A stretch of 64,000 bases of DNA from Trileptium ribeirensis (lineage: Eukaryota; Nematoda; Enoplea; Enoplida; Thoracostomopsidae), in assembly GCA_030248225.1 (NCBI GenBank), contig JASANE010024760.1, positions 114,071-178,070 on the forward strand. Direction: 5' to 3'. This document shows positions 43,701 through 53,611 of this stretch, piece after piece. The stretch's first letter is position 1, and every line of letters starts with the position of its first letter. Under the pieces are notes generated by a model. The model was given only the letters and a program-made list of their open reading frames with translations, did not search any database and had not been told where the DNA came from. The position numbers and the translations under genes are program-made.

Positions 43701-46700
43701 CTCGCTCACGTCGCTGGGCGTTGTACTCAACTCGCTCTCGAACTCCCCCTCGTCGATGAAAGTTACGTATGCGTCCGGGTTGACAATCGAGCCTGCGTCT
43801 ATGTCGTCGTTCGGATCAGCTTGCCAGATATTTTGTGCGGGCTGACGCAACCATAATAGTCTCAGGTATAGCAGTTCTTCGCGTTTCTGCACGCTGTCTA
43901 CATATTCAAAAATGGCATTCGCTATGACTGCATATACGATGTGGTCAATGGACAACACCGGTGCAATGGGACCGGATTCGTCATATTCAGTAACGAGGTA
44001 GTCCAGCAAATACGGTGCGCTGGTCACAGTTTCTAACCATTCCAAGTTAGCTTCCCTGTATGCGGTCAACTCAGAGGCTGTGTGCAACCCATATGTACGA
44101 CTTGGTTGTATGGTGATAGTTCCATTGCGTCGGACTGTGCCGTATTCGGCAGACAAATTCCCCGTATAGTCCCATTCACCGTGATAGGTGATGAAAGTGC
44201 AACCGCTAGTGGGCATAAAACTAGTGTTGTGTTGTTCCTCGCACGCCTGGCATGTCTGAAGGATAGGAACCTGGGACCGGTATATTTCAGTAATGGCCTC
44301 GGTAATACTCATTGAGTTTAACACCCGGGCAACTAATTCCAGTAAGCCTTCGAGGTGTCTCACCATGCTACTGCTGACATGGATCCCGGCCATAGTGTGC
44401 AAGAACGGAGATGCGAACCCTAACAGCCCGGACACAACGGCAGCGTCCCGCCGTCGCTCCAGTGGGGCCGTTCCAGCTACCCGGATCCTGAGCAACTGGT
44501 GGGCATGGCATATCCGCTCCGACACAGCGATGACTCTTCGATAAAATAAGGCCCTAGCGAGTACCTGTTCTCTTCCTGGGCGTAGGCGAGGGGGTATGAA
44601 CGAATAGCGGGGCACTTTCCCAGGTCCCAAAGTTATGATTGTAGGTGCGAACTCGGATTCTGGACCCAATAATACTAATCGTTCCTCGTTGGGCAATCCC
44701 TGTAGAATTAGGGGCTCTACCTTTTCTTCGGTAGGGCCCTTGGGAAATATCTTTCTCAGCGCGAGATCAAGATTGTGTTGAGTATTAGTTGGCGTGCTTA
44801 ATGGCTGCGTGACCTGTTCAGGCGGTTCTATCGGATCGTTAAGTTCTGTAGTGGGGTTTGCATCAATGAGGTTCCAAAACGGTCTAATTCGCAATGATCT
44901 AGGTGTAGCCAGAGTCTGCCCAATTATGTCCATCAGGTTGACCGGCAATCCGGTCGTTCCATATCCAATTTCCTTCACTACGTCCTTACTTAAGTAGCAA
45001 GTCGCTATCTCGGGTTGTGTTACTGTTTGTTCCGTTATCCGGTTGCTTGCTCGGGCGCTTATGTTCAATTCGGATACCATAGGTGTCACAATCATAATAT
45101 TCGAGCTTGGGCTAGCAGTTATCGGCTTCCTTAGGTCAGTATTAGGTTCCACTTGTTCCTTCGTTTCCAATCTCTTATCCTTATCATCCAAAGTCAGGTT
45201 CATTGCTGCTCGACTACCATGATCACCTATACCAGAAATATTTTCGGCACTCGGTTCAGTTTTGTCTCCACGTGGCTCGGAACCCGTTTCACTCACAAGC
45301 AGCACAGCTTCTCTTCCCGGTTCTACACACACGCTGGAGGCATCGGTTCCGGCCGACTCACATTCGAACGCACACATGCTCACCTGCCGGTTGGATTGAC
45401 TATGCCACGACAGACTCAAACCGCAGTTTCCGACCTGGTCAGATCCCACGGCCCCTACACTTAGGGATCGGGCTCTATACGAGTTTGATCCTACATATAA
45501 ATTACAATTTTGAGCGGAGCTCGGGCCATCGGGACGGCTCACTTCCCAACGCCTCCCTTCTCCTGGCCAGTGTCCTCTACGGTCTTCCCCGGCCTCTAAA
45601 GAATCTAGGGTACACATACGCTCTCGAATTTTGAACGGAGTTAGGACAATCGGGCTGACCCGTTTCCCGAAGGTCTCCATCGCACCTGACCAGTGTCCTT
45701 TACGGTCTTCCCCGGTCGGTTGAAACGCTACAGGGGCCTCACACGGCCGCCCTAAATTGGTGGGAGCCAGTTTAGTATCGGATGCATCCACTCGGTTAAG
45801 TTCATTTAGTTCCCTTGGTTCTCGGTTCCCTTCCGCTAGGTTACTCGGTACTCCATTCCATCCATTAGGTTCCGCTAGGTTAGGTTCCACTAAGTTCTCG
45901 GTATCCGCAAGTCCACTAGGTTCCATTAGGTTCACAAGTTCCTCCGCAGGTTCTTCTGGTTCAGCTTCACATGTATAATTTTGAATAAGCCTACAGAAAG
46001 TCGCTTCCCCAGGTTGTGCCGTGCCGGCGTTAGAGCCATTACCTGACACGCGACCCCTATTAATCGGCCCCCGAAGTCCGAACGGCGTCTCTCTAGGTTC
46101 CATTCCATTAGGTTCATTAGGTTCTCCATCCGCTAGGTTCTTAGGTTCCATCCGATGTGCAGCCGCCTGAGATGGGTTACACGTGCCAGCGTTTGGGTCA
46201 TTGCTAGACACGGATGCCCTATTAATCGGCCCCCGAAGTCCGAACGGCCACCTCCCATATTTCTCACTCGGCACATCAGGATCATTAGGTTCCTTTGGTT
46301 CCATTAGGTTCTCGGTTCCTCCTCCCCTCTCACTCCTCTGCTCGGTATCTCGGTACTCTTCACTTCGCGCTGACTCCATTTTGGGATATACATATAAGTC
46401 GGTTGGCCAACCATTACTCACAGGGTCACGAGTCACACCCTGCGCGCCAGGGGTCGGAGACAGTGAAACCGAGCGCCGTTCGGTTTTAGAGTTAATTTGT
46501 TCCATGTTACGCCCTATTTCTACTGGTTTAATTAGTTCGCTGTCAATTGCGTTGTAGTCTCCATTGTCGCCCCACGACCTGGTCGCTTGCGGCAATACTC
46601 CTGCTGGTGTTCGGTTCGTTTGCAACAAATTCAGTTGATATGGCGTTGGTTCAGGTTCAAATTCACACTGGCATTCGTTTTCCGCTTTACTATTTGGGTC

Positions 46701-48410
46701 CTCCTGTGCGTATTGTGCACTGTCTCTAGAGATCATTGCATTGATTTGTGCCGATCGGGCACTCAAACCTGCTCCCGCGCGTTCCTCTAAGGTAGACATC
46801 TCATGTCGCATGACATCTAGACGATGCGCGAGCTCAGGGTCAGCTGCTCGAGTTACTGACATAACTCCTGCGTTGCGGCGACCTGATTGTTCATTTTGAC
46901 TCATAGGTGCCTGTGCAGGCCTGGCTCGAGGGGCTGCCCCTGCTTGATTTGTGTTGTTCCAGCCATTACTGGGTGTACGCGGGCGGAATGGTGCTGCTTC
47001 AGCTGACAATTGTTGTGGTGGGCCTGGGTAACGCGAGCTAGGTGGGTTATTATAGTTGCTGGGCCAATTGCTAGGTCCGTTAGTATCGCGGCCACGCGAT
47101 CGGTTGTAGTATTCTGTTCGGCCATAATTTCCGTATGCATTTGGAGCAGGTTCAGGGCGGTAATATCCTTGCTGCCCGTACCCTACAGGTCCTCGCTGTT
47201 GATTCCATTCATCGCGTCGCGAAGATCGGCCTGCTCCACGGTGCTCAATTACTCGGTAGCGGGGGCGGTTGCTATACTGCGGGGGTGCGCCAGGATAACC
47301 GCTAACGGGTGCGGGTGCATTCTGCATGTAGCCTGGGGCTGCGCGTGTAGACAAGCGAGTGTATTCATTTAGGAGTGGGTCGTACATGTCGGTTCGATAG
47401 TACGGGCATTCCCGTGCAAAATGTCCTATGAAACCGCATCGAAAGCACTGATTGCCAATAGGTGCTGCTGGAATAGCGTTAGCGCCGGCTGCCGGGGTCA
47501 CACTATTCTGCATCATCGCGTTCAGTTGGTGCTGTTCAGTGCGTTTATCTAGCAGATCAATAAGCCGGGCGATCGTGGCGTCGCTACTGGCTGCAGTGCG
47601 TTTATTCTCGTCCAAAGCTTCGCGGATTTGATCTACGAGTTGGGTATTTTCACCTCCTTGTGACATGCAGTTTACCGTTTTGGACCGGCTGCTCTTGCGG
47701 ACCGGTATTCCTATTACCTCTTTCCGAGAAGCTAAGATGGCGTCCTCCTTATATTTGAGTTTGTCCATCATGTGCTTAAAGGACGGGTATGTCTTTCCTA
47801 TGACGCTAGATTTTAATTCCCGTCGTAGTCCTTGTCGCAGAAATTTCTGTAGCAATGCGTCACGTTGGTCACCCTCAACCTCCGGGAACGCTTTGTCCAC
47901 GAGGTTTTGCAAGTCGAGTCCATACAGTGCAACAGATTCGTGTTCCCCTTGTACTCGCATGCGTAACGTTATTAAAGCGTCCTCGTCCCGTTGCGATGAT
48001 GAATACATGAAACCCATATTATAGCAAAGGGCTTCATAAGTTTGCTTTTGGCAGTCGGGGAAACTTTCATATATTTTAAGGGCTTCACCCTTCAGAACAG
48101 TTGGAAAACAGATCAGCTTCTGGTCTAACGTCCATCCGTTTGCGTCGGTCAGGTTATCGTACGTAGCCAGCCAGGCTTCAAAGTCCTGTCCGTCGGCTCC
48201 TGAAAACGGTGGGATGTCCCGTACTTGTATGATGGGACCCGACGTTGTTCGTTGCGTCAGCTCCTGCAGAATTGCGACTAGGGGGTCTCCTGAAATGGTG
48301 GGAGCTGGTGCATTTGTACTACCAGCCGTAGTGGCGGCGCCACTTCCTACATTCGTTGTTCCCGCGGCGCTACTTATTGGCGTCCTATTCGCGCTCGCTG
48401 GCAATGACAT
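40728..48410 (-). CDS. Giant element gag - linker - envelope-like glycoprotein - aspartic protease polyprotein
   Basis: An uninterrupted 2560-codon ORF. Residues about 60-235 are a gag capsid-type domain, and a CCHC knuckle (C-x2-C-x4-H-x4-C) lies at about 320-333. Then come an Arg/Gly/Tyr-rich stretch and a Glu/Pro/Asn-rich linker with internal repeats (PFGLRGPINR twice). A structured region of about 1180-1600 is unassigned and is followed by an acidic stretch. An env-like module starts with a membrane or signal segment (about 1641-1657). It has a Cys-rich ectodomain, a basic KARKKR cleavage-type site near 1790, a Gly/Ala-rich fusion-peptide-like segment after it, heptad-type helices, N-glycosylation sites and a C-terminal membrane anchor (about 2208-2228). 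This organisation resembles class I fusion proteins of errantivirus/baculovirus F type. The aspartic protease follows (LIDTGADVS, about 2365). Env between gag and protease is abnormal; env normally follows pol. Confidence 0.85.
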   Translation of the reverse strand: MSLPASANRTPISSAAGTTNVGSGAATTAGSTNAPAPTISGDPLVAILQELTQRTTSGPIIQVRDIPPFSGADGQDFEAWLATYDNLTDANGWTLDQKLICFPTVLKGEALKIYESFPDCQKQTYEALCYNMGFMYSSSQRDEDALITLRMRVQGEHESVALYGLDLQNLVDKAFPEVEGDQRDALLQKFLRQGLRRELKSSVIGKTYPSFKHMMDKLKYKEDAILASRKEVIGIPVRKSSRSKTVNCMSQGGENTQLVDQIREALDENKRTAASSDATIARLIDLLDKRTEQHQLNAMMQNSVTPAAGANAIPAAPIGNQCFRCGFIGHFARECPYYRTDMYDPLLNEYTRLSTRAAPGYMQNAPAPVSGYPGAPPQYSNRPRYRVIEHRGAGRSSRRDEWNQQRGPVGYGQQGYYRPEPAPNAYGNYGRTEYYNRSRGRDTNGPSNWPSNYNNPPSSRYPGPPQQLSAEAAPFRPRTPSNGWNNTNQAGAAPRARPAQAPMSQNEQSGRRNAGVMSVTRAADPELAHRLDVMRHEMSTLEERAGAGLSARSAQINAMISRDSAQYAQEDPNSKAENECQCEFEPEPTPYQLNLLQTNRTPAGVLPQATRSWGDNGDYNAIDSELIKPVEIGRNMEQINSKTERRSVSLSPTPGAQGVTRDPVSNGWPTDLYVYPKMESARSEEYRDTEQRSERGGGTENLMEPKEPNDPDVPSEKYGRWPFGLRGPINRASVSSNDPNAGTCNPSQAAAHRMEPKNLADGEPNEPNGMEPRETPFGLRGPINRGRVSGNGSNAGTAQPGEATFCRLIQNYTCEAEPEEPAEELVNLMEPSGLADTENLVEPNLAEPNGWNGVPSNLAEGNREPRELNELNRVDASDTKLAPTNLGRPCEAPVAFQPTGEDRKGHWSGAMETFGKRVSPIVLTPFKIRERMCTLDSLEAGEDRRGHWPGEGRRWEVSRPDGPSSAQNCNLYVGSNSYRARSLSVGAVGSDQVGNCGLSLSWHSQSNRQVSMCAFECESAGTDASSVCVEPGREAVLLVSETGSEPRGDKTEPSAENISGIGDHGSRAAMNLTLDDKDKRLETKEQVEPNTDLRKPITASPSSNIMIVTPMVSELNISARASNRITEQTVTQPEIATCYLSKDVVKEIGYGTTGLPVNLMDIIGQTLATPRSLRIRPFWNLIDANPTTELNDPIEPPEQVTQPLSTPTNTQHNLDLALRKIFPKGPTEEKVEPLILQGLPNEERLVLLGPESEFAPTIITLGPGKVPRYSFIPPRLRPGREQVLARALFYRRVIAVSERICHAHQLLRIRVAGTAPLERRRDAAVVSGLLGFASPFLHTMAGIHVSSSMVRHLEGLLELVARVLNSMSITEAITEIYRSQVPILQTCQACEEQHNTSFMPTSGCTFITYHGEWDYTGNLSAEYGTVRRNGTITIQPSRTYGLHTASELTAYREANLEWLETVTSAPYLLDYLVTEYDESGPIAPVLSIDHIVYAVIANAIFEYVDSVQKREELLYLRLLWLRQPAQNIWQADPNDDIDAGSIVNPDAYVTFIDEGEFESELSTTPSDVSEDEFNMSAIATLDSDDVVSELDSPSDNDDLEDEPYVDATEGGRTILTRSVRPCSIKLSRRYAAAAELWHRGVRFVGLVIFLLIVQQMGQTQEIATPFSDQAARLGAMVNQQVGTLIEPQGLVITAARSTFLPIVLRLSLDGLQPSRQATGMAWCVYTPRGKPCLGNCCPNPNCTTMPDLQRKIQELERELRSTYQGVLDTSYYMALMREYCEANVHFCEEPKARKKRFLAALAGAAGVVTGFLGVGVAFTNAVHLKDLNKQVIALSKEMRNTYSVAQGNSRAILKLTRANEELYSFLHHEMQEVVGMIEQVRCQEQRYVTEVHRELVNHMFRTSLRSSVDAVMEAMMSGQLSPKVVDAATLKRLFEKDPRIGQTILIREPALAYQFGQIYPVHIDLGTFKFAFILRVPLVTSDDVRPYFRIYNVGWNVPQRRAHMRLPLPEYATRVEQARYEVLNLHACNTRPGIAFCEVHALATDHSSRCLDWIIMGEDAPDDTRRICRNSALVGPMVNHTDVYTTAQGVLIRTAEPKAVVSKQKHLSHVTRGETIRIPENRVLWLSHSNYTQLVVGPLMLASTLDAREVIVHIGPNITIHDFPDIPLRPITWSSLEHAKATNLQVQRIADEQLKKVIDFPYITTTGVAPYLWMLVVLVVVGIGAIIYFRKKAGFCPKCIRGRLQRWWQQRPCGQTNPKRLELNIKTGNEYSTPDAVRPTVSAPAASTEHLELRTLSPRRSARLNNPNEDEDVVLVEPTELFAVSERAQRRGHRTVSYHRLVNAMHHIDAPLLINAFIYRTPVLTLIDTGADVSIVSQHLVSKLGLQPRPDDSTRIVSATKQELALDGSISVPLSIGPIKVQTEFFVTQTAPYHCILGTNFLSQLPKCIINFRERCLEIGIDEEEAKIPFAGLERYDPPLIAVMCRKLTTIEPNTETFINAIPEIADTGVGPALFVPAPEMTDIAMAHALVLRSQRTIPIAVINFATLRSPYTQDKLLGT

Positions 48411-50156
48411 TTTGATCCGAAATTTAGTTATTAATCCCTATTTGTTTTGAGTTTGTGTGGCGTCCGTGGTCCCAGTCTGACGTGGGTACGGATGGTATGA
48501 TATATACTTTTCTATATGTGTTTACTTTACTGCGGAATCCTCTACTGTTGAACACAATTTCAGTTCACTAAAATACTCGTGTACCTATTCCTTAAGTATG
48601 TGTCTGATTGTGTAAATTTTCGCGGCGCCTGATCACTCGTATCACATACGGTTATACCTCCCTAGCGTATCTCGTACGCTCCTTTCAGTTTCAGCGATTG
48701 TCCCTAATACTTTACCACACGATACCACTAAGTCCGACCTGAGCTCTGATCAAACTGCAACCAGGTTACGGTAATTAACTAGTCTAGCTCCCCACCCTTT
48801 CCTTAAACTTTCGGCTTAAGTATACCCACTAATTCTGTGAGAAAAAGGTGACTTAACTCTAGTGAAAAGCCAATGAAATTCAGAACCACACGAACTTCGC
48901 TGCTAGGCCGCTCCCTAATTAAATGGTTATATACACAAACCCTTTAAAGCGTGAAACGACCAGAAACCCACCCAGCTCCCGATTAGGAGGTACGTGCTGT
49001 AAAATCAGACACCCATAACGGCATTTTGCACGTTTATAATTACTCCAGCTGATCCAACACAAACACTATCAACGCTATAGTGTACAAGTTATGGTAAAAC
49101 AACAGAATACCATGTAATTACAAACTTTATATTTCAAAGTCACACACTGACCCTCGTCTTCCTGAGCTAATATTGACTGTTCGTAATTGCGCTTCCTCGC
49201 TCCGGCGGCGATATACTGGCAGGTACCGATGATTTGCGGACACAGTTGCCGGTGGTGTTGAGGCTCCTGACGATCTGTCCGAGAGCGTCGCGGTATACCA
49301 GTACTGAGGGCGATTTACACGTCCAATCGATCGACAATTCTGCGTATCCCAATCAATTAACGACCAGAGAAATGTCCCAAGTCCCTTACGAAATAATAGA
49401 CACGAGTTATGTACAGGCTAACGGTCCTGTATCGGAATCGCGTCTGTAACTGAAATCGGTTGATTGCGCTGATTACGCTGGTATATTTCAGACGCTGAAT
49501 ATTACTACCAAAAGGCAATCCGGACGACTATTACCAATTTGAACCAATGTTCTGGTACGTATACGCCAAGTGCAAATATAGTTTCGACGATAATCTCTGC
49601 TGAATATAATGATAAGGATAATCAACGTAAAACACCGAAATAAACAATTGCCCCAACACCGGCATTATTAGCTACATGGTGAGATATATGAAGTTAGGTC
49701 GGAGAGATCATTCCCGCGTTGCAACTAGTACTTCTTTCATCAGCACAGCGCCTGGCACCCGCTTGCATTACCTTTAAGTCAGCTCGAAGCTCACGTGATT
49801 CAAGAAGGCCTCAGAAGACAGCTGGATACGCCAGCGCCACTGACGAGCGTAAACGAACATACTCTGCGCGTGTAATTACTGTTATTATACTGGACTTCTG
49901 AAGCACATGAGCCTCCTTGACACAAATAACACATTCATCCGCAAGCAATACGGATTAGTCTTGTTATAGAAAGTTAAACAATCCGATTTATATCATACCT
50001 ACCATCAGATATTGCCTGGCCCCTTAAACACTTTTCACCTATTTCCGGGAACGACCGTCAGTCCACGGGTATGCGAGAGGTCCGGCACCCCTTAATTTTA
50101 AAAGTCTTGTACCAAGATTTTAATAACGCCTCACGGCGTGGCCCCCACTTATATTA
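48411..50156 (-). other. Giant element 5' leader; candidate primer binding site
   Basis: 1.75 kb between the 5' LTR and the gag ATG without a supported gene. In minus sense a TGGGGGCCACGCCG sequence starts at 50147, nine bases inside the LTR end. It could be a primer binding site for a tRNA ending GTGGCCCCCA, but the nine-base gap makes this tentative. Short ORFs in both directions lack recognisable features. Confidence 0.4.
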
Positions 50157-53100
50157 TGTACTAGGACCAGTTCTGGCCCTAAGGGACCCCAGCTGCACCA
50201 CTCTCAGTATTCATTGTGGTGCCCGGACAACCCCGGCTTACACGATTCCCCGGTGGACCCTAGTCTGACCGATGGGAACCGCTTAGCTTAGTAGGCCGCC
50301 GGCGGGTTTACCAGGGTGTTCGGCCTGGCCCCTATGTTGGCCCACGTGTCTAATGGCATGGGGTCCCCCTGAGGGAGGGTCATCCCCTAAGCCTGCTCAC
50401 AGGTAATAAGGCTGAACCGTCATTCCCTCTAACTTCGATGACTGGGAGCGGAGGCAGCGTGGAACTTTGTACCAGAGATCCTCGAAACTATGAGCCACGG
50501 TTGCTTATCAATATTGCAGGGGAGCGGTGGGAAGGGCGGCGAGCGCGGGCAAGCCCAATGCTGCGGGGCGGGGGGGCCTGCCTTAATCTTCCGATGTTGA
50601 TTCGCTTAGCTGGAATATATGTCGTAGTGAGATACGGTTTGAAAACGAGCTAAAGTTTTGGGCGGCGGGCGTCGAATGGCAGCAATAACACAAGACGGTG
50701 TTCACGGTTATCTCTAGAAGGTGGTCGGAAGGTAGCGTGCTGGGGAACCAGGTTGTAAATGGAATGGCACTGGTCGCGAGTTCAAGAGAGATCTCCACTT
50801 TCGCGGGGAGGGGCGGTGATTAGACCTATGTGGGTTGAGCTCGCCTTGTTCAAGTCGCTGACCTAGTGACATGCTAAATTAGCTCAAATCTAAGTCGCCT
50901 AGAGCAAATACACACTCCAATTGTTTACTTATTTTTCATTAATTGTATTTCCTTGGCATACAAAAACTTCTCAATCGGGAACACTCCACAATGTGTACGT
51001 ATAATACAACAAGAATTTATATGATACAATGCCTGAGTTCCCGCACGGAACCATCGTCGCTGAGCAATTATAGAAATTTTACCAGAGCGTCACCCTGCTA
51101 GCCACGTTCAAATTTTCAGCAGTGGAAAACGATCCCTTAGCTCCCTCAGAGCTCTTTAAAGACGAAATGTATAAATTTTGGTAATTATTCACCATTAGTA
51201 ATGAATGTTCACAGTCATCAACATCTAATAGGGATGACGAAATTGTGTCTCGGGAGCACCAATTGGGCTCTTTTAGAAACGCGGAACCGTCAGCCCAAAA
51301 TTTATTGTTAGAGTTCTTGCTTACTGTTTACCTTCCCGTGAATTACCCAAAATTTCATCACCTTTCGTAGTACCACCTTAAGTTTCGTCCTAAATTTGCC
51401 TTGATTCAATTGGGGAAGCGCGGGCTCAGCACTTACAGGAGCGCGAGGCATCCAACGGACAACCCAGCCCCTGCAAGGGCTGCCCCTATTCCGATGCTTA
51501 AGCGAGAAAGTCTTAAAACTCTGGGAGATGCCCCGGGCAGGCCTCTTCCACGCGTCCGCAGTCGAAGAGTCCACGAGAGTAAAACATAGTCTCCAAAATT
51601 CTAAATGTTTTAAATTTGCGCCGAGCGTTAGACTCGCGTCCGCCTCGGTAAAATTTCCTACACTGTTAACTTCTCGTGGCCATTCCAAAGAAGTCATCTC
51701 AATCCCTACACGTTCCTATTGGCACGCAATTCCTAAAACAAACTCGAAAATACACGTACACCCACTGGGCCTCCATGACGAACGCCACCCAGTGGGCGGG
51801 GAACCAGTCGAGCATGGAATACTTCCTTTCCTGTCCACCTTTTTTGTCAAAATTTCGACTGCAATTTTGTCAAAACCCTCCCCTTCGATTCCTGCAGCAT
51901 GGGCGCGGCGCCTACGGGAGCGCGAGGCATCCGACGGACACCACAGCACCCGCAAGGGCTGTCCCTTATCCTAAGCCTGAGAGAGAGAAGCATCGAAAAG
52001 CCTCGGGTGGGCATCTTCCGCACGGCTGCATGCCGAAGAGCCCACCCGGACGAAAATAAAATCCAAAACGAAGTCAAAAGCAAGCGAAAATTCAAAAATT
52101 GGCGACAACCGCCAAAACCGACCGAATTTAACAGAGTAAGAGCCCGACTGGTCCCGTTGCTCAGACGAGCGCCCTGCTTTTATACTGCTGTTCCTACCCC
52201 CTTTCTTTCCCTTTTTTTCGCGCTCCTACCATTACTGTGATTCAACAGGAAAATCCGAACTTTAAATAAAACAATATAATCAAAAGCAAAACAGCATCGT
52301 ATGTATATGTGCTACATGCCTGGTAAAGCCCCTATAAACAAAGCGGCAGGCAACTACAGAACAACACGAAGAGATACCAGCAGCCCTTAGCGACACAGAC
52401 GAACTTTTGTTTTTGTGTAGACAGTGGCCGAAACGTGCCAAGTCGGCCCTGTAAACAACTAAACCTCGCACTGGTCGGTGCGAGAAAAATTTTAGGGCGA
52501 AATATAACGGCGCTCGGGGCGCCGTTTGCTCATAGGGATATCGGCACATTTTTGCCGATATCTCGTGAACGAAAAACAGTAGGCGGCCGGGGGCAGGACC
52601 AAAATCATGCCCTGGCAGGCCGGCTACTGATGAAAATTTAAAATTTAATATTTCTTTTATAGGAGGCCTGTTAGAGGCCGATTTAGGAGGCGAAAATCCC
52701 AAATTTCGATGTCCCGTTTGAGTTTAGGGGATCCTGAGCGGACCCGCGGGGGTGGGCGGCCCCGGTTTTGCACTAAACAGTTAGGGGAGAACCCGATAAG
52801 TCTCCCGGGCTCCAAAAATCGGGGTGTTTAGATTATTTTGGGTGTCCTTTTAGGCTTAGAAGATTGGAGGCTTAAGCGCCTGTTCGGGGATCCATAAGTA
52901 TTTAAGGGATCCAAATTTTTAGACCCGCCGGGACGATTTGACACCCCTGGGAAGTTCTTAAGATGGTTTAGTCACCCTGGTTCCTCTAAAATTTGTCGTT
53001 AACCCAAAAATTAAATTTTCGTGTCGCACCCTAAAATAGTCACTTAGAAAATTTGTGCCCGAAATTTGCTTTCCGAAAATTTTGTTCAAATGCCCATCCT

Positions 53101-53607
53101 GCATATTGTATAGATACATAATGCACTGTATAGGCACAGCAGATACCAAGTAGATTACCGCAACTCCTCGACGTGTGCGCTGGGATCGGCCCAGGGCGAC
53201 CATTTTTCTTGCATCACGAAAAGTCCCTGTGGCATCCGTTGGTCCCCGGCCTCTCCGAACGCACACCCGTACTCCGCACGATTACGACATCATGTATAAT
53301 ATAATGCACGTTTTATGTACATAATACGGCATCAATTCACTTCACGAGGATCGACCGGACACCTCTGATCGGGGTACTCTTTCTTCCATGATTTGGTGCC
53401 AAAATCACCCCGGGCACCTTCGAGCGGTCGAGTGTGACCTTATAAACACAATATAAACGAAATACAATTTTTTTATTTCAAAATTAATACGATACTGCAC
53501 AATTACGTAATAAATTCATACAGTGGTCACACTCCACCGGTATCCGGCCGTCCGTTCTTGTTCCCTACGAAAGCGTTTATTCAATTTCATAAAATTGGGC
53601 TGTTACA
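50157..53607 (-). repeat. 5' LTR of the giant element (intact)
   Basis: 3451 bases, TG...CA, uninterrupted. It carries the empty BEL target (AAGAGCCCGAC near 52139) and the same internal GC-rich duplication as the left LTR (51403-51590 and 51890-52057). The outer flank ATAT at 53608-53611 pairs with 20204-20207. Transcription would start within this copy and run leftward; no promoter can be assigned with confidence. Confidence 0.9.
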
Positions 53608-53611
53608 ATAT

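Larger units (their letters stand above)
20208..53607 (-). mobile_element. Giant Ty3/gypsy-like LTR retroelement with env-like and NADAR-SGNH genes, interrupted by a BEL element
   Basis: Direct repeats at 20208-31171 (split by the BEL insertion) and 50157-53607 start TGTACTAGG and end CTGTTACA, so they form TG...CA termini. They are flanked by ATAT on the outer sides (20204-20207 and 53608-53611), a 4-bp target duplication. The coding direction is minus, so the right copy is the 5' LTR. Without the insertion the element is about 25.9 kb: LTRs of roughly 3.42 and 3.45 kb around an interior of 18,985 bases. Gene order is leader, gag-linker-env-protease, RT-RNaseH-integrase with a long tail, NADAR-SGNH copy A, copy B, then a 3' region holding a small inverted-repeat element. 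The LTRs differ by several percent plus small indels, so the insertion is not recent. Broken frames suggest a non-autonomous copy. Confidence 0.88.
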
